64,000 bases of DNA from Mesohalobacter halotolerans (GTDB taxonomy: Bacteria; Bacteroidota; Bacteroidia; Flavobacteriales; Flavobacteriaceae), in assembly GCF_006120725.1 (NCBI RefSeq), contig NZ_SWMU01000001.1:124001-188000 (forward strand). Reading direction: 5' to 3'. Both the position numbers and the translations under genes were made by a program. The notes under the pieces were generated by a model that searched no databases, was not told the DNA's origin, and saw only the letters and a list, made by a program, of their open reading frames with translations. Positions 9,046-18,629 of the stretch are shown one piece after another. Every line of letters starts with the position of its first letter. Positions within the stretch are counted from its first letter, which is position 1.

Positions 9046-10932
9046 CTATTCTACGATGATAAATTTAGAACGTCTATTTTGCTCGTGTTCTTCTTCTGTA
9101 CATCCATCAGCACAGTCGTTGAGTGGTTCAGATTCACCTTTGCCTTCAGCAGAAAGTCTTGACTCATCAATACCTTTTTCAATTAAGTATTTCATAGTAT
9201 TCTGTGCTCTAGCTTCCGAAAGGTTTTGATTATAAATTTCTGGACCTCTTCTATCCGTATGACTCTCAATTTTAATAATCAAGTCGGGATACTTTTTAAG
9301 TGTTGCAACAATTTTGTCTAATTCAAAGGCCGCCTCTGGTCTTATGGTAGCCTTATCAAAATCGAAAAGTACATTTGAGAACGTAATTTCCCTATCTTCG
9401 ATAATTTTCTTAATAGGTTTCAATTTGAGGTTTATTTCCATGGCATCACCTTTGGCAGAAACTGTTTTGGATACGCTTTCGTACTCATCGAGGTTAGCTT
9501 GAATATCGTACTCCAAATTACTGATAACTATTTCTTTAGCTTCACCCTTAGGATTTGTTTTTAATGAAGCAATTTGGTTGTCTTCGTCATCGTAAATATT
9601 GACATCGACATTACTCAATGGTTCGTCTGTATCTGCATTTGTGACACTTACAATAAAGTTGGTTTCGTCAAGAGGTTTAAGTAGTTGAACTTGGTAAATG
9701 TTGTCATTAAGTGGATTTTCTCCTCTATTACTGGACACATAACCTCTATCAACCTGATTGAAATAGGTGAAAGCAAAGTCGTCTTTTGAACTATTGATAG
9801 GCGCTCCCAAATTTTCAGGTTCTACGTAAGAGCCATCTTTATTTTTAGTGTAAAATACATCTAAGCCGCCAAGACCAAGGTGACCATCAGATGAAAAAAA
9901 CAATTTCCCATCACTATCTATAAATGGAAAGCTTTCTCGACCTTCAGTATTAATCATAGCTCCTAAATTCTGTGGCTCACCAAAACTGCCATCGTCATTT
10001 ATGCTAACTTTATACAAGTCAGATTGTCCATAACCGCCATCCATATCACTTGAGAAATACAAGGTGCTGTCGTCAGTACTTAAGGCTGGATGACTTACAG
10101 AGTATTCAGAGCTTGTAAATGGAAGAGCTTTGATATCTTTCCACTCTTCACCTACTTTTTGGGCTTGATAAATTTTTAATTTACTAATGCCTTCTTCACT
10201 TTTATTATAGTCACCATCGACGTAGTCATTTCTTGTAAAATAGGCTGTTTTTCCATCGTTTGAAAAGACAATTGTACCTTCATTAAATTTTGAATTGATA
10301 TCGCCTTTAAGCATTTTTTCGTTCTTAAACGTACCAGCTACATTTTCAGCTTTATAAATATCTGTTGTAGGTTGGTCATTCCACCCATATGTTCTTCTAG
10401 ACTTATTTCGAGCGGTGACAAAGTAGAGATAAGTATCGTACTCATAGGCTCCAAAGTCAGAATACTCAGAATTTAAATTCATGGGTTGAGCATTGTAATT
10501 TGGCTCCTTACCGCTTAAATCTTGAACAAAATTTGGATTAGATTTAAAGGCCTTAGCTCTTGAATCGTTAGGTGCTTTAGATGCAAAATCTTTAAATGCA
10601 GATTTGGCTTCATCATAATTTTCATTAGATAATAAAATTTGAGCATATCTAAAGTAATCTTCAGCTGAAGCATCATCAGTATTTTTAAGATATTGCTTAA
10701 AATACCTTGCTGATTCTGTGGTATTTGAAATATTGTAGTTTGCTACAGCCAATTGTTTATAGACATAAGCATTGGCTTTTCCTTTTGAAATTAGTTTTTC
10801 ATAGTCTTTAATAGCATCTACAAACTCTAGTCTGTTAAAGTGCTTGTCTGCTTTTTTTGTATCATCGTTTTGTGCGCTTACAATTTGAATTGTAAGCAAT
10901 AAGATGAATATGGTTTGAATTATATTTTTCAT
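9046..10932 (-). CDS. OmpA-family protein with TPR and PD40 propeller (PorE-like)
   Basis: 628 residues: signal peptide (about 1-20), TPR-like helices (about 25-140), WD40-like PD40 propeller blades (about 150-420, with repeats such as TLYFSSDMDGGYGQSDLY), a carboxypeptidase-regulatory-like beta-sandwich (about 430-510) and a C-terminal OmpA peptidoglycan-binding domain (about 520-628, with IESHTDRRG and NLSEARA). Proteins of this build sit at the inner face of the outer membrane. In T9SS bacteria they accompany PorP/SprF proteins and help anchor or stabilise the machinery. The gene lies directly downstream of such a porP/sprF gene (21 bp) and of a type B substrate, and ends at a strong terminator. 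Confidence 0.9.
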   Translation of the reverse strand: MKNIIQTIFILLLTIQIVSAQNDDTKKADKHFNRLEFVDAIKDYEKLISKGKANAYVYKQLAVANYNISNTTESARYFKQYLKNTDDASAEDYFRYAQILLSNENYDEAKSAFKDFASKAPNDSRAKAFKSNPNFVQDLSGKEPNYNAQPMNLNSEYSDFGAYEYDTYLYFVTARNKSRRTYGWNDQPTTDIYKAENVAGTFKNEKMLKGDINSKFNEGTIVFSNDGKTAYFTRNDYVDGDYNKSEEGISKLKIYQAQKVGEEWKDIKALPFTSSEYSVSHPALSTDDSTLYFSSDMDGGYGQSDLYKVSINDDGSFGEPQNLGAMINTEGRESFPFIDSDGKLFFSSDGHLGLGGLDVFYTKNKDGSYVEPENLGAPINSSKDDFAFTYFNQVDRGYVSSNRGENPLNDNIYQVQLLKPLDETNFIVSVTNADTDEPLSNVDVNIYDDEDNQIASLKTNPKGEAKEIVISNLEYDIQANLDEYESVSKTVSAKGDAMEINLKLKPIKKIIEDREITFSNVLFDFDKATIRPEAAFELDKIVATLKKYPDLIIKIESHTDRRGPEIYNQNLSEARAQNTMKYLIEKGIDESRLSAEGKGESEPLNDCADGCTEEEHEQNRRSKFIIVE

Positions 10933-10953
10933 GTTTATGCTATATTTTTATGA

Positions 10954-11859
10954 TTAGAAATAACGTGGTGATAAAAAAGTTTTCTTTTTGAAATAAATAT
11001 CAAATATGATAAATGCTTCATAAGAATCTGTATCTAGAGCACTAGATACACTATCGTAGGCAAAACCAACTTGTAACCAATCGGTTGGTCTAAATCCGAC
11101 TAAACCACTGAAGGAATCTTCTGTTCTGTATGAAGCTCCTATTTCGAATTTCTCATAAAACAAAAAATTGGTATTGATATCAAATGTTGCTTCTGTATTA
11201 AAATCTGTTTTGATCAATGTAGATGGTTTAAATTTAACATTGTCTGAAAGGTCAAATACATAACCCGCTGTGGCAAACAAATGCTGTGTTTCTGAACCAA
11301 ATGATCGATCATCAACATCTAAATGCTCTGAATCTAAAAAATTAGGCATAGATATACCTACATAATATTTATCAGAATAAAAGAAGAATCCTGCACCAAT
11401 ATTAACAAAGGTTTCATTGATATTTGAACTAAAAGCGTCATCAATATCATCTTGAAGTGATAAGTCTATCAAACCTACGTCAAAAAATGTGGCTCCGGCT
11501 TTTACGCCAAAAGCTAGCTTATGTTTGGCACCTAAATCGATAGTATAAGAAATATCAGCATACAAATTATTTTCTTCTACGGGTCCAATTTCGTCAGAAA
11601 TAGCACTTAAACCTACGCCAAGACCATTTCCTAATGGCGAGTGTGCCGCAAATGTAAAAGTTTGCGGTCCACCATCAATATCAGTGTATTGATCTCTGTA
11701 GAGTAATCCTACTGATAAGCTTTCTTTAGATCCAGCATAAGCTGGGTTAACAACGTTCATATTATACATATACTGCGTATATTGTGGATCTTGTTGAGCA
11801 AGCGCATCTGGTAAGGTTAAAACCCCTATTAGACTTGCTATTATTAATATTTTCTTCAT
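10954..11859 (-). CDS. PorP/SprF family type IX secretion membrane protein
   Basis: 301 residues with a signal peptide (MKKILIIASLIGVLTLPDALAQ) followed by DPQYTQYMYNMNVVNPAYAGS, the hallmark start of PorP/SprF proteins. Alternating amphipathic strands of an outer-membrane barrel follow. Family knowledge: SprF-like proteins are needed for secretion or attachment of partner substrates with type B tails. It lies between the type B protein at 11891-14506 and the OmpA/PD40 gene, the standard substrate, SprF-like, OmpA order. It probably serves the two type B proteins just upstream. Confidence 0.92.
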   Translation of the reverse strand: MKKILIIASLIGVLTLPDALAQQDPQYTQYMYNMNVVNPAYAGSKESLSVGLLYRDQYTDIDGGPQTFTFAAHSPLGNGLGVGLSAISDEIGPVEENNLYADISYTIDLGAKHKLAFGVKAGATFFDVGLIDLSLQDDIDDAFSSNINETFVNIGAGFFFYSDKYYVGISMPNFLDSEHLDVDDRSFGSETQHLFATAGYVFDLSDNVKFKPSTLIKTDFNTEATFDINTNFLFYEKFEIGASYRTEDSFSGLVGFRPTDWLQVGFAYDSVSSALDTDSYEAFIIFDIYFKKKTFLSPRYF

Positions 11860-11890
11860 GATATAAGTCGTTAAAAAATTAGTTGGTTGA

Positions 11891-14506
11891 TTATTGTTGT
11901 TCTAGGTTTATGTAAACCCATCCTTTAACTACACGTTCAAAGCGTTGGTCTGAATTTGCCAAGTTAATGACATAAAAATAGGTGCCTGTTGAAAGCTCGT
12001 CACCATTGTCATCTTGACCACAAAACGTGTCTTCATAATTGGTTTCATCAAATACTTTTCTCCCATAGCGGTTAAAAACTTGAAACCTATCAATACCGAG
12101 TTGGTCATTTAACCAAGTAAGGTCCATACAATCATTGGCTCCATCTTCGTTGGGTGAAATGCCTTGAGTAATCACACAATTATCAACATCATAACCAGAA
12201 ACTTCTGCAGTAGCAGTACTTGTACAACCTTGATTATCAACTGTTATAATGTAAGTTCCTTCTTCACTAGCATTAAAGCTGGGACTATTATCTCCTACGG
12301 GATTACCGTTAAGCGTCCAAGAATACGTGATATTAGGATCATCATCAGGTAAACCGGTGTCTAAAACTACTTCATCTTCTGGGCACTTCAAAATATCCTG
12401 AAGGCTCACATCAATGGTTTCTACAATACTTACGCTAACTTGAGCAGTTTGAATACAGCCGTTAACATCAGTTTCTAAAGTGTAAGTGCCACTTTCTGAA
12501 ACCGTTAAAGTTTCTTCTGTCGACCCATCACTCCAGGTGTAAAGTATTTGATTTTGTTGTACTGAAGTTAATCCCGTAATATCTGGTGTCAGCGTAATGT
12601 TTTGTGGACCACCATCACCAGTACATAAATTTTGATCATCACCTAAATCTAATGTGTAGCTAACAAAGTCAACCTCTAATTGGTCTGAAGATGTACAGCC
12701 ATTATTATCGATTGTAACTTCATAAAGTCCACCTTCATTGATATCTATTACTGGAGTGGTTTCAGGTAAGGGATTACCGTCTAAAGTCCATGCATAAGTT
12801 GGTGAATCTAAATCGTTTACATTTACAGGTGTTGCATCAAGTGTATTGACATCGCCATCGCATAAAGTCGGTGAACCGGCTATACTTACTTGTGGATTAT
12901 TAAAAAATGTAAAAGTCTCTGTGACTGACTCTTCACAACCTTCGTAAGTTGTCGTTACTGAAACCGTACCGGCCTCAGAGAGTTGGATGGTAGGTGTCGT
13001 TTCTCCTGTACTCCATTCGTAAGTCACTTGACTGATTTCACTATCTGTTAATCCTGTGAATTCTGGGACAACTTCAACAGTTTCGCCTTGACCTACACAA
13101 TTTTGAGGTGGTATAGGTAGACTAACTTGATAATCTACAAGATTCACATCAAATGTATTGGGTACATCATCACAAGCATTGGCATCGATAACGACTTGAT
13201 ATTGACCGCTATCGTCAACCGTTAGTGTTGGATTGGTTTCTCCTGTTAACTCAACACCATCTTTAAACCATTGGTAATCTATACTTGTAAATGCTGAGGC
13301 GTTAGTTGGTGTTCCGTCTAGAACCGTGGTTTCTCCTTGACAAAGATTAATTGGGTCTGATGGATCGAATGTGGGTTCCGGATAAAATTCTACAGTTACC
13401 AGGTTGGATACTCCAAAGCAAGCCGTACCTCCGGCGCCTATTTGAATACCGACTTCATATTCTCCATTCTCGGTGACTTCAAGGGTTTGACCATTTTCAC
13501 CTGGAATAATATTACCATCTTGTGCCCAAAAGTATTGAATATTGGCTGCACTAAAACCAGCGTCAAGTGTAACGGTTTCGCCTTCGCATGGTGCATTCCC
13601 ATTTTCAATAGTAATATCTGGTCCTAAATCTATGCCTCCCAGATCGAATGATTCCGATTCTAAAAACACAGCAGAATTTAAGATGGTATCACCTCTATCA
13701 GCAATCACTAGTTTTATGTTGTAGGTTTGGCCTGGAATAACAGAAGCCGTAGCTGTAAGTGGTACGGTTTGTCCACCGTACATAGTGGTTCCATTATTAG
13801 AGTTTGTTTGGTCAAATAGTTGCGGTACAGCAAACTCCCCTAAACTTCCAGCGCCACAGGCAGTATTGGTATGAATATTAACCGGACTTACCGGAATAGT
13901 TGTGCCGGGAATGACTGCAATATTTTGACCTCCAAGATCTAGTGAAAGTTCAGGGGTGTTAGGATTGGCGTCATGATCATAATTATTGACATCAGAAATA
14001 CCCGGCCCACTTAAAATAAAGGCAAAAGTATCAGCAAACGTGCATACAAAAGATGGGTACTCGTCTGAAGCTAAGAGATAGTTAAAACTAATTTGATCGA
14101 CGAAAGGGATAAATTCAAACTCAATAATTGTAGCATTATTTGTTCCGTTTGGCTCTGAGATTAATGCATCTAGATCAGCATCTCCTAACCATGGTGGGTT
14201 ACCACCATTCTGATTGGGCAACCCTGTAGGTACCATATCAATCCCATTGGTGGCTAAGATGATCCCTCCGTCGAACGGGAATCCTGGTGTTGAGGTGGTT
14301 CCATCGAACGCACCAAAACTATCGAAGCCCAATCCGGCAAAGTCACTGTTCATTGGTGAAGTCACATTATTAACCTCAGCACACTGACCAAGTACTAAGA
14401 CGTCATCGACTAACTGTTGAACGGTTAGTGTGTTATCTACCGTGATCTGGCTTTGTGCGGAAAACACTCCTAAGCCAAAGAGTAATAAGAGTAATATTCT
14501 TTTCAT
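11891..14506 (-). CDS. T9SS type B substrate with choice-of-anchor L domain (adhesin-like)
   Basis: 871 residues: signal peptide (MKRILLLLLFGLGVFSAQSQ), an N-terminal choice-of-anchor L domain (about 25-290, with FNYLLASDEYPSFVCTFADT), five or six PKD/Ig-like beta-sandwich repeats (about 300-770, each near 85 residues with pairs such as YAWTLDG or YQWFKDG) and a C-terminal type B sorting domain (gliding-motility CTD, about 775-871, starting ISPNEDGANDCMDL and ending VVKGWVYINLEQQ). It should be exported through T9SS and displayed on, or released from, the surface. The 31-bp gap to the downstream porP/sprF gene supports a substrate-helper pair. Confidence 0.92.
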   Translation of the reverse strand: MKRILLLLLFGLGVFSAQSQITVDNTLTVQQLVDDVLVLGQCAEVNNVTSPMNSDFAGLGFDSFGAFDGTTSTPGFPFDGGIILATNGIDMVPTGLPNQNGGNPPWLGDADLDALISEPNGTNNATIIEFEFIPFVDQISFNYLLASDEYPSFVCTFADTFAFILSGPGISDVNNYDHDANPNTPELSLDLGGQNIAVIPGTTIPVSPVNIHTNTACGAGSLGEFAVPQLFDQTNSNNGTTMYGGQTVPLTATASVIPGQTYNIKLVIADRGDTILNSAVFLESESFDLGGIDLGPDITIENGNAPCEGETVTLDAGFSAANIQYFWAQDGNIIPGENGQTLEVTENGEYEVGIQIGAGGTACFGVSNLVTVEFYPEPTFDPSDPINLCQGETTVLDGTPTNASAFTSIDYQWFKDGVELTGETNPTLTVDDSGQYQVVIDANACDDVPNTFDVNLVDYQVSLPIPPQNCVGQGETVEVVPEFTGLTDSEISQVTYEWSTGETTPTIQLSEAGTVSVTTTYEGCEESVTETFTFFNNPQVSIAGSPTLCDGDVNTLDATPVNVNDLDSPTYAWTLDGNPLPETTPVIDINEGGLYEVTIDNNGCTSSDQLEVDFVSYTLDLGDDQNLCTGDGGPQNITLTPDITGLTSVQQNQILYTWSDGSTEETLTVSESGTYTLETDVNGCIQTAQVSVSIVETIDVSLQDILKCPEDEVVLDTGLPDDDPNITYSWTLNGNPVGDNSPSFNASEEGTYIITVDNQGCTSTATAEVSGYDVDNCVITQGISPNEDGANDCMDLTWLNDQLGIDRFQVFNRYGRKVFDETNYEDTFCGQDDNGDELSTGTYFYVINLANSDQRFERVVKGWVYINLEQQ

Positions 14507-14532
14507 AATATTTAATTTTTATAAGTTATTAA

Positions 14533-17500
14533 TTATTGTTCTTGATTTATATATATCCATCCTTTTTGAATAATTCCAAAGGATTCATCTTCTTTGTCAA
14601 ATTTAATGACATAAAAGTAAGTTCCTGTTTCTAGGTTGTTGCCATTATCAGATTGGCCAAAAAATTCATCTCTATAATTAGCTTTTTCATAAACTTTTTG
14701 CCCATATCTGTTAAACACTTCAAAAGAAGTGATACCTGTTCTATCATCTAAAAATCTAAGGTCTAAATTATCGTTTTGTCCGTCTCCATTAGGCGATAAG
14801 CCTTGACTAATTACACAATTATCGATAGCATACAAATTGAATGTGAGTTGCTCTGATGCAAGGCATTCATTTCCAATAGATACTTCAACCGAAACGCTTT
14901 GACTTGTTTGGTTACTCGTAATGCTATAGTTTTCTAAAGTTGCCGAATTATTATTTTGATTTTCTCCATTGACAAACCACTCAAAATTGGCTTCTGCCGG
15001 TTCTGCGTCTTGTAAACTTGCTGAAAACGTGACTTTATCATCTACACAAAATAAATTGTCGGAGTCATCTGAAGAAATATCAACGCTTATTTGTCTTTGT
15101 GAAAATGAAATATTATCCACGGTATTACAATTTGGATTGTCAAAATAGACATTGACTTCGTAATTACCAAATCCAAAATCATCGGGATTAATGACTGCAA
15201 CATCATCATTGACATTTAGAGGTTGCCCATCTAAAGTCCATTCGTAGGTCACGCTAGCGCCTGTGTCTAAATTACTCGGCGTCGCGTCCAATTCAAATAA
15301 CGTCAAATCACAAGTAGTGGTATCTGGTCCAAGTGCTATGACTGGCGATTCATTAAACTTATACTCAACAGATTCTGTAACTGTACAACCTTCAATAGTA
15401 ACGCTGACTTCATAGATACCGCTATCACTAACATCGATAGAAGCTGTTGTGTCGCCTGTATTCCAAAAGTAAGTTGCATTAGTGTCATCAGCACCGTTAA
15501 CATTAGCAGTTATAGCTTGTGAACCGGCATCACAAAAAGTTTGATCTTCACCTAAATCTACGGTAAAATCTGCTGAATTAACTTGGATATCAAAAATATT
15601 GACGCATGTAAGATCATTACCATCGGCGTCAATATTAAGATTTGTTGTGCTAATTTCTACAGTATAGTTTCCTGGTTGGTCAACATCTAATGTTGCTTGA
15701 GTTTCTCCAGAAATGGGATTATTATTTAAAAACCACTGGTATTCAAAACTATCATAATCATCAGGGTTTTGTGCTGTGGCATCCAAAATAATGGTCTGAT
15801 TATTACATACTGCGGTTTCAGTGGGCAAACTATTTTCTGGTTCGGGAATTATAGTCACATCAAACTCTTCAGTACTAACATCGGCCCCATTAAGCGTCAA
15901 TACCTGATATAGACCTGACTCAGTTACAGCTAGTGTGGGTTGGTCTTCCCCGGTAATGGGATCAAACTGTTGCGTGGACTCGTTAAATAATAACCATTGG
16001 TATTGATCAGCAGCACTATCAGTTGCAGTTAACACTGCGCCATCAGCTTGGCAAGCTGTAACTTGATTTTGTAGAACAATATCACAATTCGTAGAGCCAC
16101 TATTGGGATCATCAAAATTGGTTTGGCCTAAACTGATAAATCCTGGATCACCATTAAAGTTGGTAATAAGCACAGCATATATTTCACCAACTTGAGCATT
16201 TGGAATGGTAAAGGTTTCTGTAGGGGCAGCAGAATAGCTACAATCCATAACATTGCCGTAAGGATAATTGTTATCAAAAGTATTGCTTTCGCATTGGGTA
16301 CAACTATCTAGATCGTTACAAAATTGGGTGTCTGTAAACGGTCCCCATGCAATAAAATCAACATCTAAAGGTGTACCTGTCGGGTTCCCTTGGTTGTCAA
16401 ATTGGGTATTTTGAACAATTTCAAAAACAAGTTCCCCAGAATCTTCAACCTGCATAAAAAACCACACCGGGTTAGGTTGGGTAGCCAAACAGCCATAATT
16501 ACTTAGGTTAGGATCAGCCTCTGTACTACTAGAGTCGTCTACATTTTCAAAAATTAATGCTTCACCAGGCTCAGGTGCACAAAATGGATCTGACCCAAAG
16601 CAACCACAAGTTTCTAAAGTCTGATTTGGACTCGTAATTATACAATTGACATCGTCTACATTTTCTACGGTAAAAACGACATCTGTCCCTAAAGGATAAG
16701 GTCCATAAGTCAGCGTTGTGGGAAAAGTAACATTTTGAAGCGGATCACCTTGGTTATTAGTAATATCAAGGGATGGAGCTGTTCCTAGATCTACAATTTC
16801 TACCTCTACGGTAAATTCTTCATTACCATTACCACAGTTACCTATAAGATTATAATTAACTTGTGGGTTAACACAGGTCGCACAACTCACCGTTAAATCT
16901 ATCGGGTTGATATTACTTGAACTTTGACAGTCTATAGAACCGTCAGGTGTGACTTGGACAGTAATTTCATCGCCAGTGGATTGGAAGGTCAAACCGGCTA
17001 AGTCACCGGCGTTTCCATAACCATTGTAAAGTTCAGTACCGTTAGAATCTAACACAATGAATTCGTCAAAATTGTTTTCAACATTTCCTGAATTCACGGT
17101 TAGATTCAAAGGCGAACCGTTACTGCTCACATATGTGAATTCTTCAGTGACACCGGAATCGTAACAGAAATTGGTGTTGACCGACCCGACTGCACAATCG
17201 ACTAAGTTTAATGTACAATTGTCTTGAGTGATTACTCCGGATTGTACCTGACAATTAATATCTTGATTATTTGATGCAGTCAATTCTACTAATGTCCCAT
17301 TAGGATAAGGACCAAAAGTAAAAACTCCAGTAGCTGAGGCTGTTTGTGATGGGTTGCCTTGGTTATCAGTAATATCTAAATCTGTCGCTGAACCTAAATC
17401 AATTACATTGACCTCCACAAAAAACTGTGGCGCATTTAAACAGTCGTCCACTAATGTAAAATCGACTTGTGGGTTGGTACAGGTCGCACAACTCACCGTT

Positions 17501-18501
17501 AAATCTATCGGGTTGATACTACTTGAACTTTGACAGTCTATAGAACCGTCAGGTGTAACTTGTACTGTAATTTCATCACCGGTAGATTGGAAGGTCAAAC
17601 CTGCTAAATCCCCTGCATTTCCATAACCATTGTAAAGTTCAGTACCGTTAGAATCTAACACAATGAATTCGTCAAAATTGTTTTCAACATTTCCTGAATT
17701 CACGGTTAGATTTAAAGGCGAACCGTTACTGCTCACATATGTGAATTCTTCAGTGACACTGGAATCGTAACAGAAATTGGTGTTGACCGACCCGACTGCA
17801 CAATCGACTAAGTTTAATGTACAATTGTCTTGAGTGATTACTCCGGATTGTACCTGACAATTAATATCTTGGTTATTTGATGCAGTCAATTCTACTAATG
17901 TCCCATTAGGATAAGGACCAAAAGTAAAAATACCCGTAGCAGAAGCTGTTTGAGCAGGGTTGCCTTGGTTGTCTATGATATCTAAATCTGTCGCTGAACC
18001 TAAATCAATTACATTGACCTCCACAAAAAACTGTGGCGCATTTAAACAGTCGTCCACTAATGTAAAATCGACTTGTGGGTTGGTACAGGTCGCACAACTC
18101 ACCGTTAAATCTATCGGGTTGATACTACTTGAACTTTGGCAACTTATAGAAAAATCAGGTGTGACTTGAACAGTAATTTCATCACCAGTGGATTGGAAGG
18201 TCAAACCGGCTAAGTCACCGGCGTTTCCATAACCATTGTAGAGTTCTGTCCCGTTGGTATCAAGCACTATAAACTCATCAAATCCTTCTTCTACATCTCC
18301 AGAATTTACTGTTAAATTTAAAGATGAACCATTACTACTCACGTAAGTAAATTCTTCTACCACATTTGAATCATAGCAAAAGGTGTTGTTTACCGGGCCG
18401 ACTGCGCAATCAACAGTAGTTTGAGCTTTTACAAAACAAGTAAAAACCAAAAAAAATAAGAGCCAAAAAAAAGTTGATTTCCCCATTAAATTTTTTTTCA
18501 A
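14533..18501 (-). CDS. Large T9SS type B repeat protein (adhesin-like)
   Basis: 1322 residues with a signal peptide (about 1-26), two full and one partial copy of a roughly 202-residue module (about 29-550; each opens DCAVG and contains FDEFIVLD and LYNGYGNAG), a central region holding a choice-of-anchor-like domain (about 640-800), several PKD/Ig-like repeats (about 830-1215) and a type B sorting domain at the C-terminus (about 1225-1322, with LSPNGDGQNDNLDL and IIQKGWIYINQEQ). It is a secreted surface protein. The repeated module looks like a CUB-type beta-sandwich with paired cysteines; I infer this from pattern only. It lies 26 bp upstream of a second type B gene in the same direction. 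Confidence 0.9.
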   Translation of the reverse strand: MKKNLMGKSTFFWLLFFLVFTCFVKAQTTVDCAVGPVNNTFCYDSNVVEEFTYVSSNGSSLNLTVNSGDVEEGFDEFIVLDTNGTELYNGYGNAGDLAGLTFQSTGDEITVQVTPDFSISCQSSSSINPIDLTVSCATCTNPQVDFTLVDDCLNAPQFFVEVNVIDLGSATDLDIIDNQGNPAQTASATGIFTFGPYPNGTLVELTASNNQDINCQVQSGVITQDNCTLNLVDCAVGSVNTNFCYDSSVTEEFTYVSSNGSPLNLTVNSGNVENNFDEFIVLDSNGTELYNGYGNAGDLAGLTFQSTGDEITVQVTPDGSIDCQSSSSINPIDLTVSCATCTNPQVDFTLVDDCLNAPQFFVEVNVIDLGSATDLDITDNQGNPSQTASATGVFTFGPYPNGTLVELTASNNQDINCQVQSGVITQDNCTLNLVDCAVGSVNTNFCYDSGVTEEFTYVSSNGSPLNLTVNSGNVENNFDEFIVLDSNGTELYNGYGNAGDLAGLTFQSTGDEITVQVTPDGSIDCQSSSNINPIDLTVSCATCVNPQVNYNLIGNCGNGNEEFTVEVEIVDLGTAPSLDITNNQGDPLQNVTFPTTLTYGPYPLGTDVVFTVENVDDVNCIITSPNQTLETCGCFGSDPFCAPEPGEALIFENVDDSSSTEADPNLSNYGCLATQPNPVWFFMQVEDSGELVFEIVQNTQFDNQGNPTGTPLDVDFIAWGPFTDTQFCNDLDSCTQCESNTFDNNYPYGNVMDCSYSAAPTETFTIPNAQVGEIYAVLITNFNGDPGFISLGQTNFDDPNSGSTNCDIVLQNQVTACQADGAVLTATDSAADQYQWLLFNESTQQFDPITGEDQPTLAVTESGLYQVLTLNGADVSTEEFDVTIIPEPENSLPTETAVCNNQTIILDATAQNPDDYDSFEYQWFLNNNPISGETQATLDVDQPGNYTVEISTTNLNIDADGNDLTCVNIFDIQVNSADFTVDLGEDQTFCDAGSQAITANVNGADDTNATYFWNTGDTTASIDVSDSGIYEVSVTIEGCTVTESVEYKFNESPVIALGPDTTTCDLTLFELDATPSNLDTGASVTYEWTLDGQPLNVNDDVAVINPDDFGFGNYEVNVYFDNPNCNTVDNISFSQRQISVDISSDDSDNLFCVDDKVTFSASLQDAEPAEANFEWFVNGENQNNNSATLENYSITSNQTSQSVSVEVSIGNECLASEQLTFNLYAIDNCVISQGLSPNGDGQNDNLDLRFLDDRTGITSFEVFNRYGQKVYEKANYRDEFFGQSDNGNNLETGTYFYVIKFDKEDESFGIIQKGWIYINQEQ
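16865..18414 (-). repeat. Tandem intragenic repeat, period 606 bp (2.5 copies)
   Basis: Matching positions such as TTGTGGGT at 16861 and 17467, and its equivalent at 18073, are exactly 606 bp (202 codons) apart. Copies at about 17203-17808 and 17809-18414 are nearly identical, and the third (about 16865-17202) matches over 340 bp before diverging. Synonymous sites are also conserved over long stretches, pointing to recent duplication or gene conversion within the adhesin gene. Confidence 0.9.
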
Positions 18502-18580
18502 GGATGTGAATATAAATAAAATGTTATTGATACGTTAAATTTAAGAAGATAAAAAATAAGTTGAAAAAAATTTTAACAAA

Positions 18581-18607
18581 AAAACCACCTCGCCTGAGGT
18601 GGTTTTT
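18581..18607 (-). terminator. Rho-independent terminator after the T9SS type A gene
   Basis: An 11-bp stem (AAAACCACCTC with GAGGTGGTTTT) and a 4-nt loop, followed on the minus strand by an A/T-rich tract. It is 23 bp past the stop of the gene at 18630-19880, so that gene is a separate transcription unit from the type B genes. Confidence 0.88.
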
Positions 18608-18629
18608 AAAATAACAATAAGCTGTAAGA

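Noticed and set aside
9046-18501. Core T9SS machinery operon
   Set aside because: Only substrates and a PorP/SprF plus OmpA helper pair are present; no gldK, gldL, gldM, gldN, sprA, sprE or porV homologue was seen.
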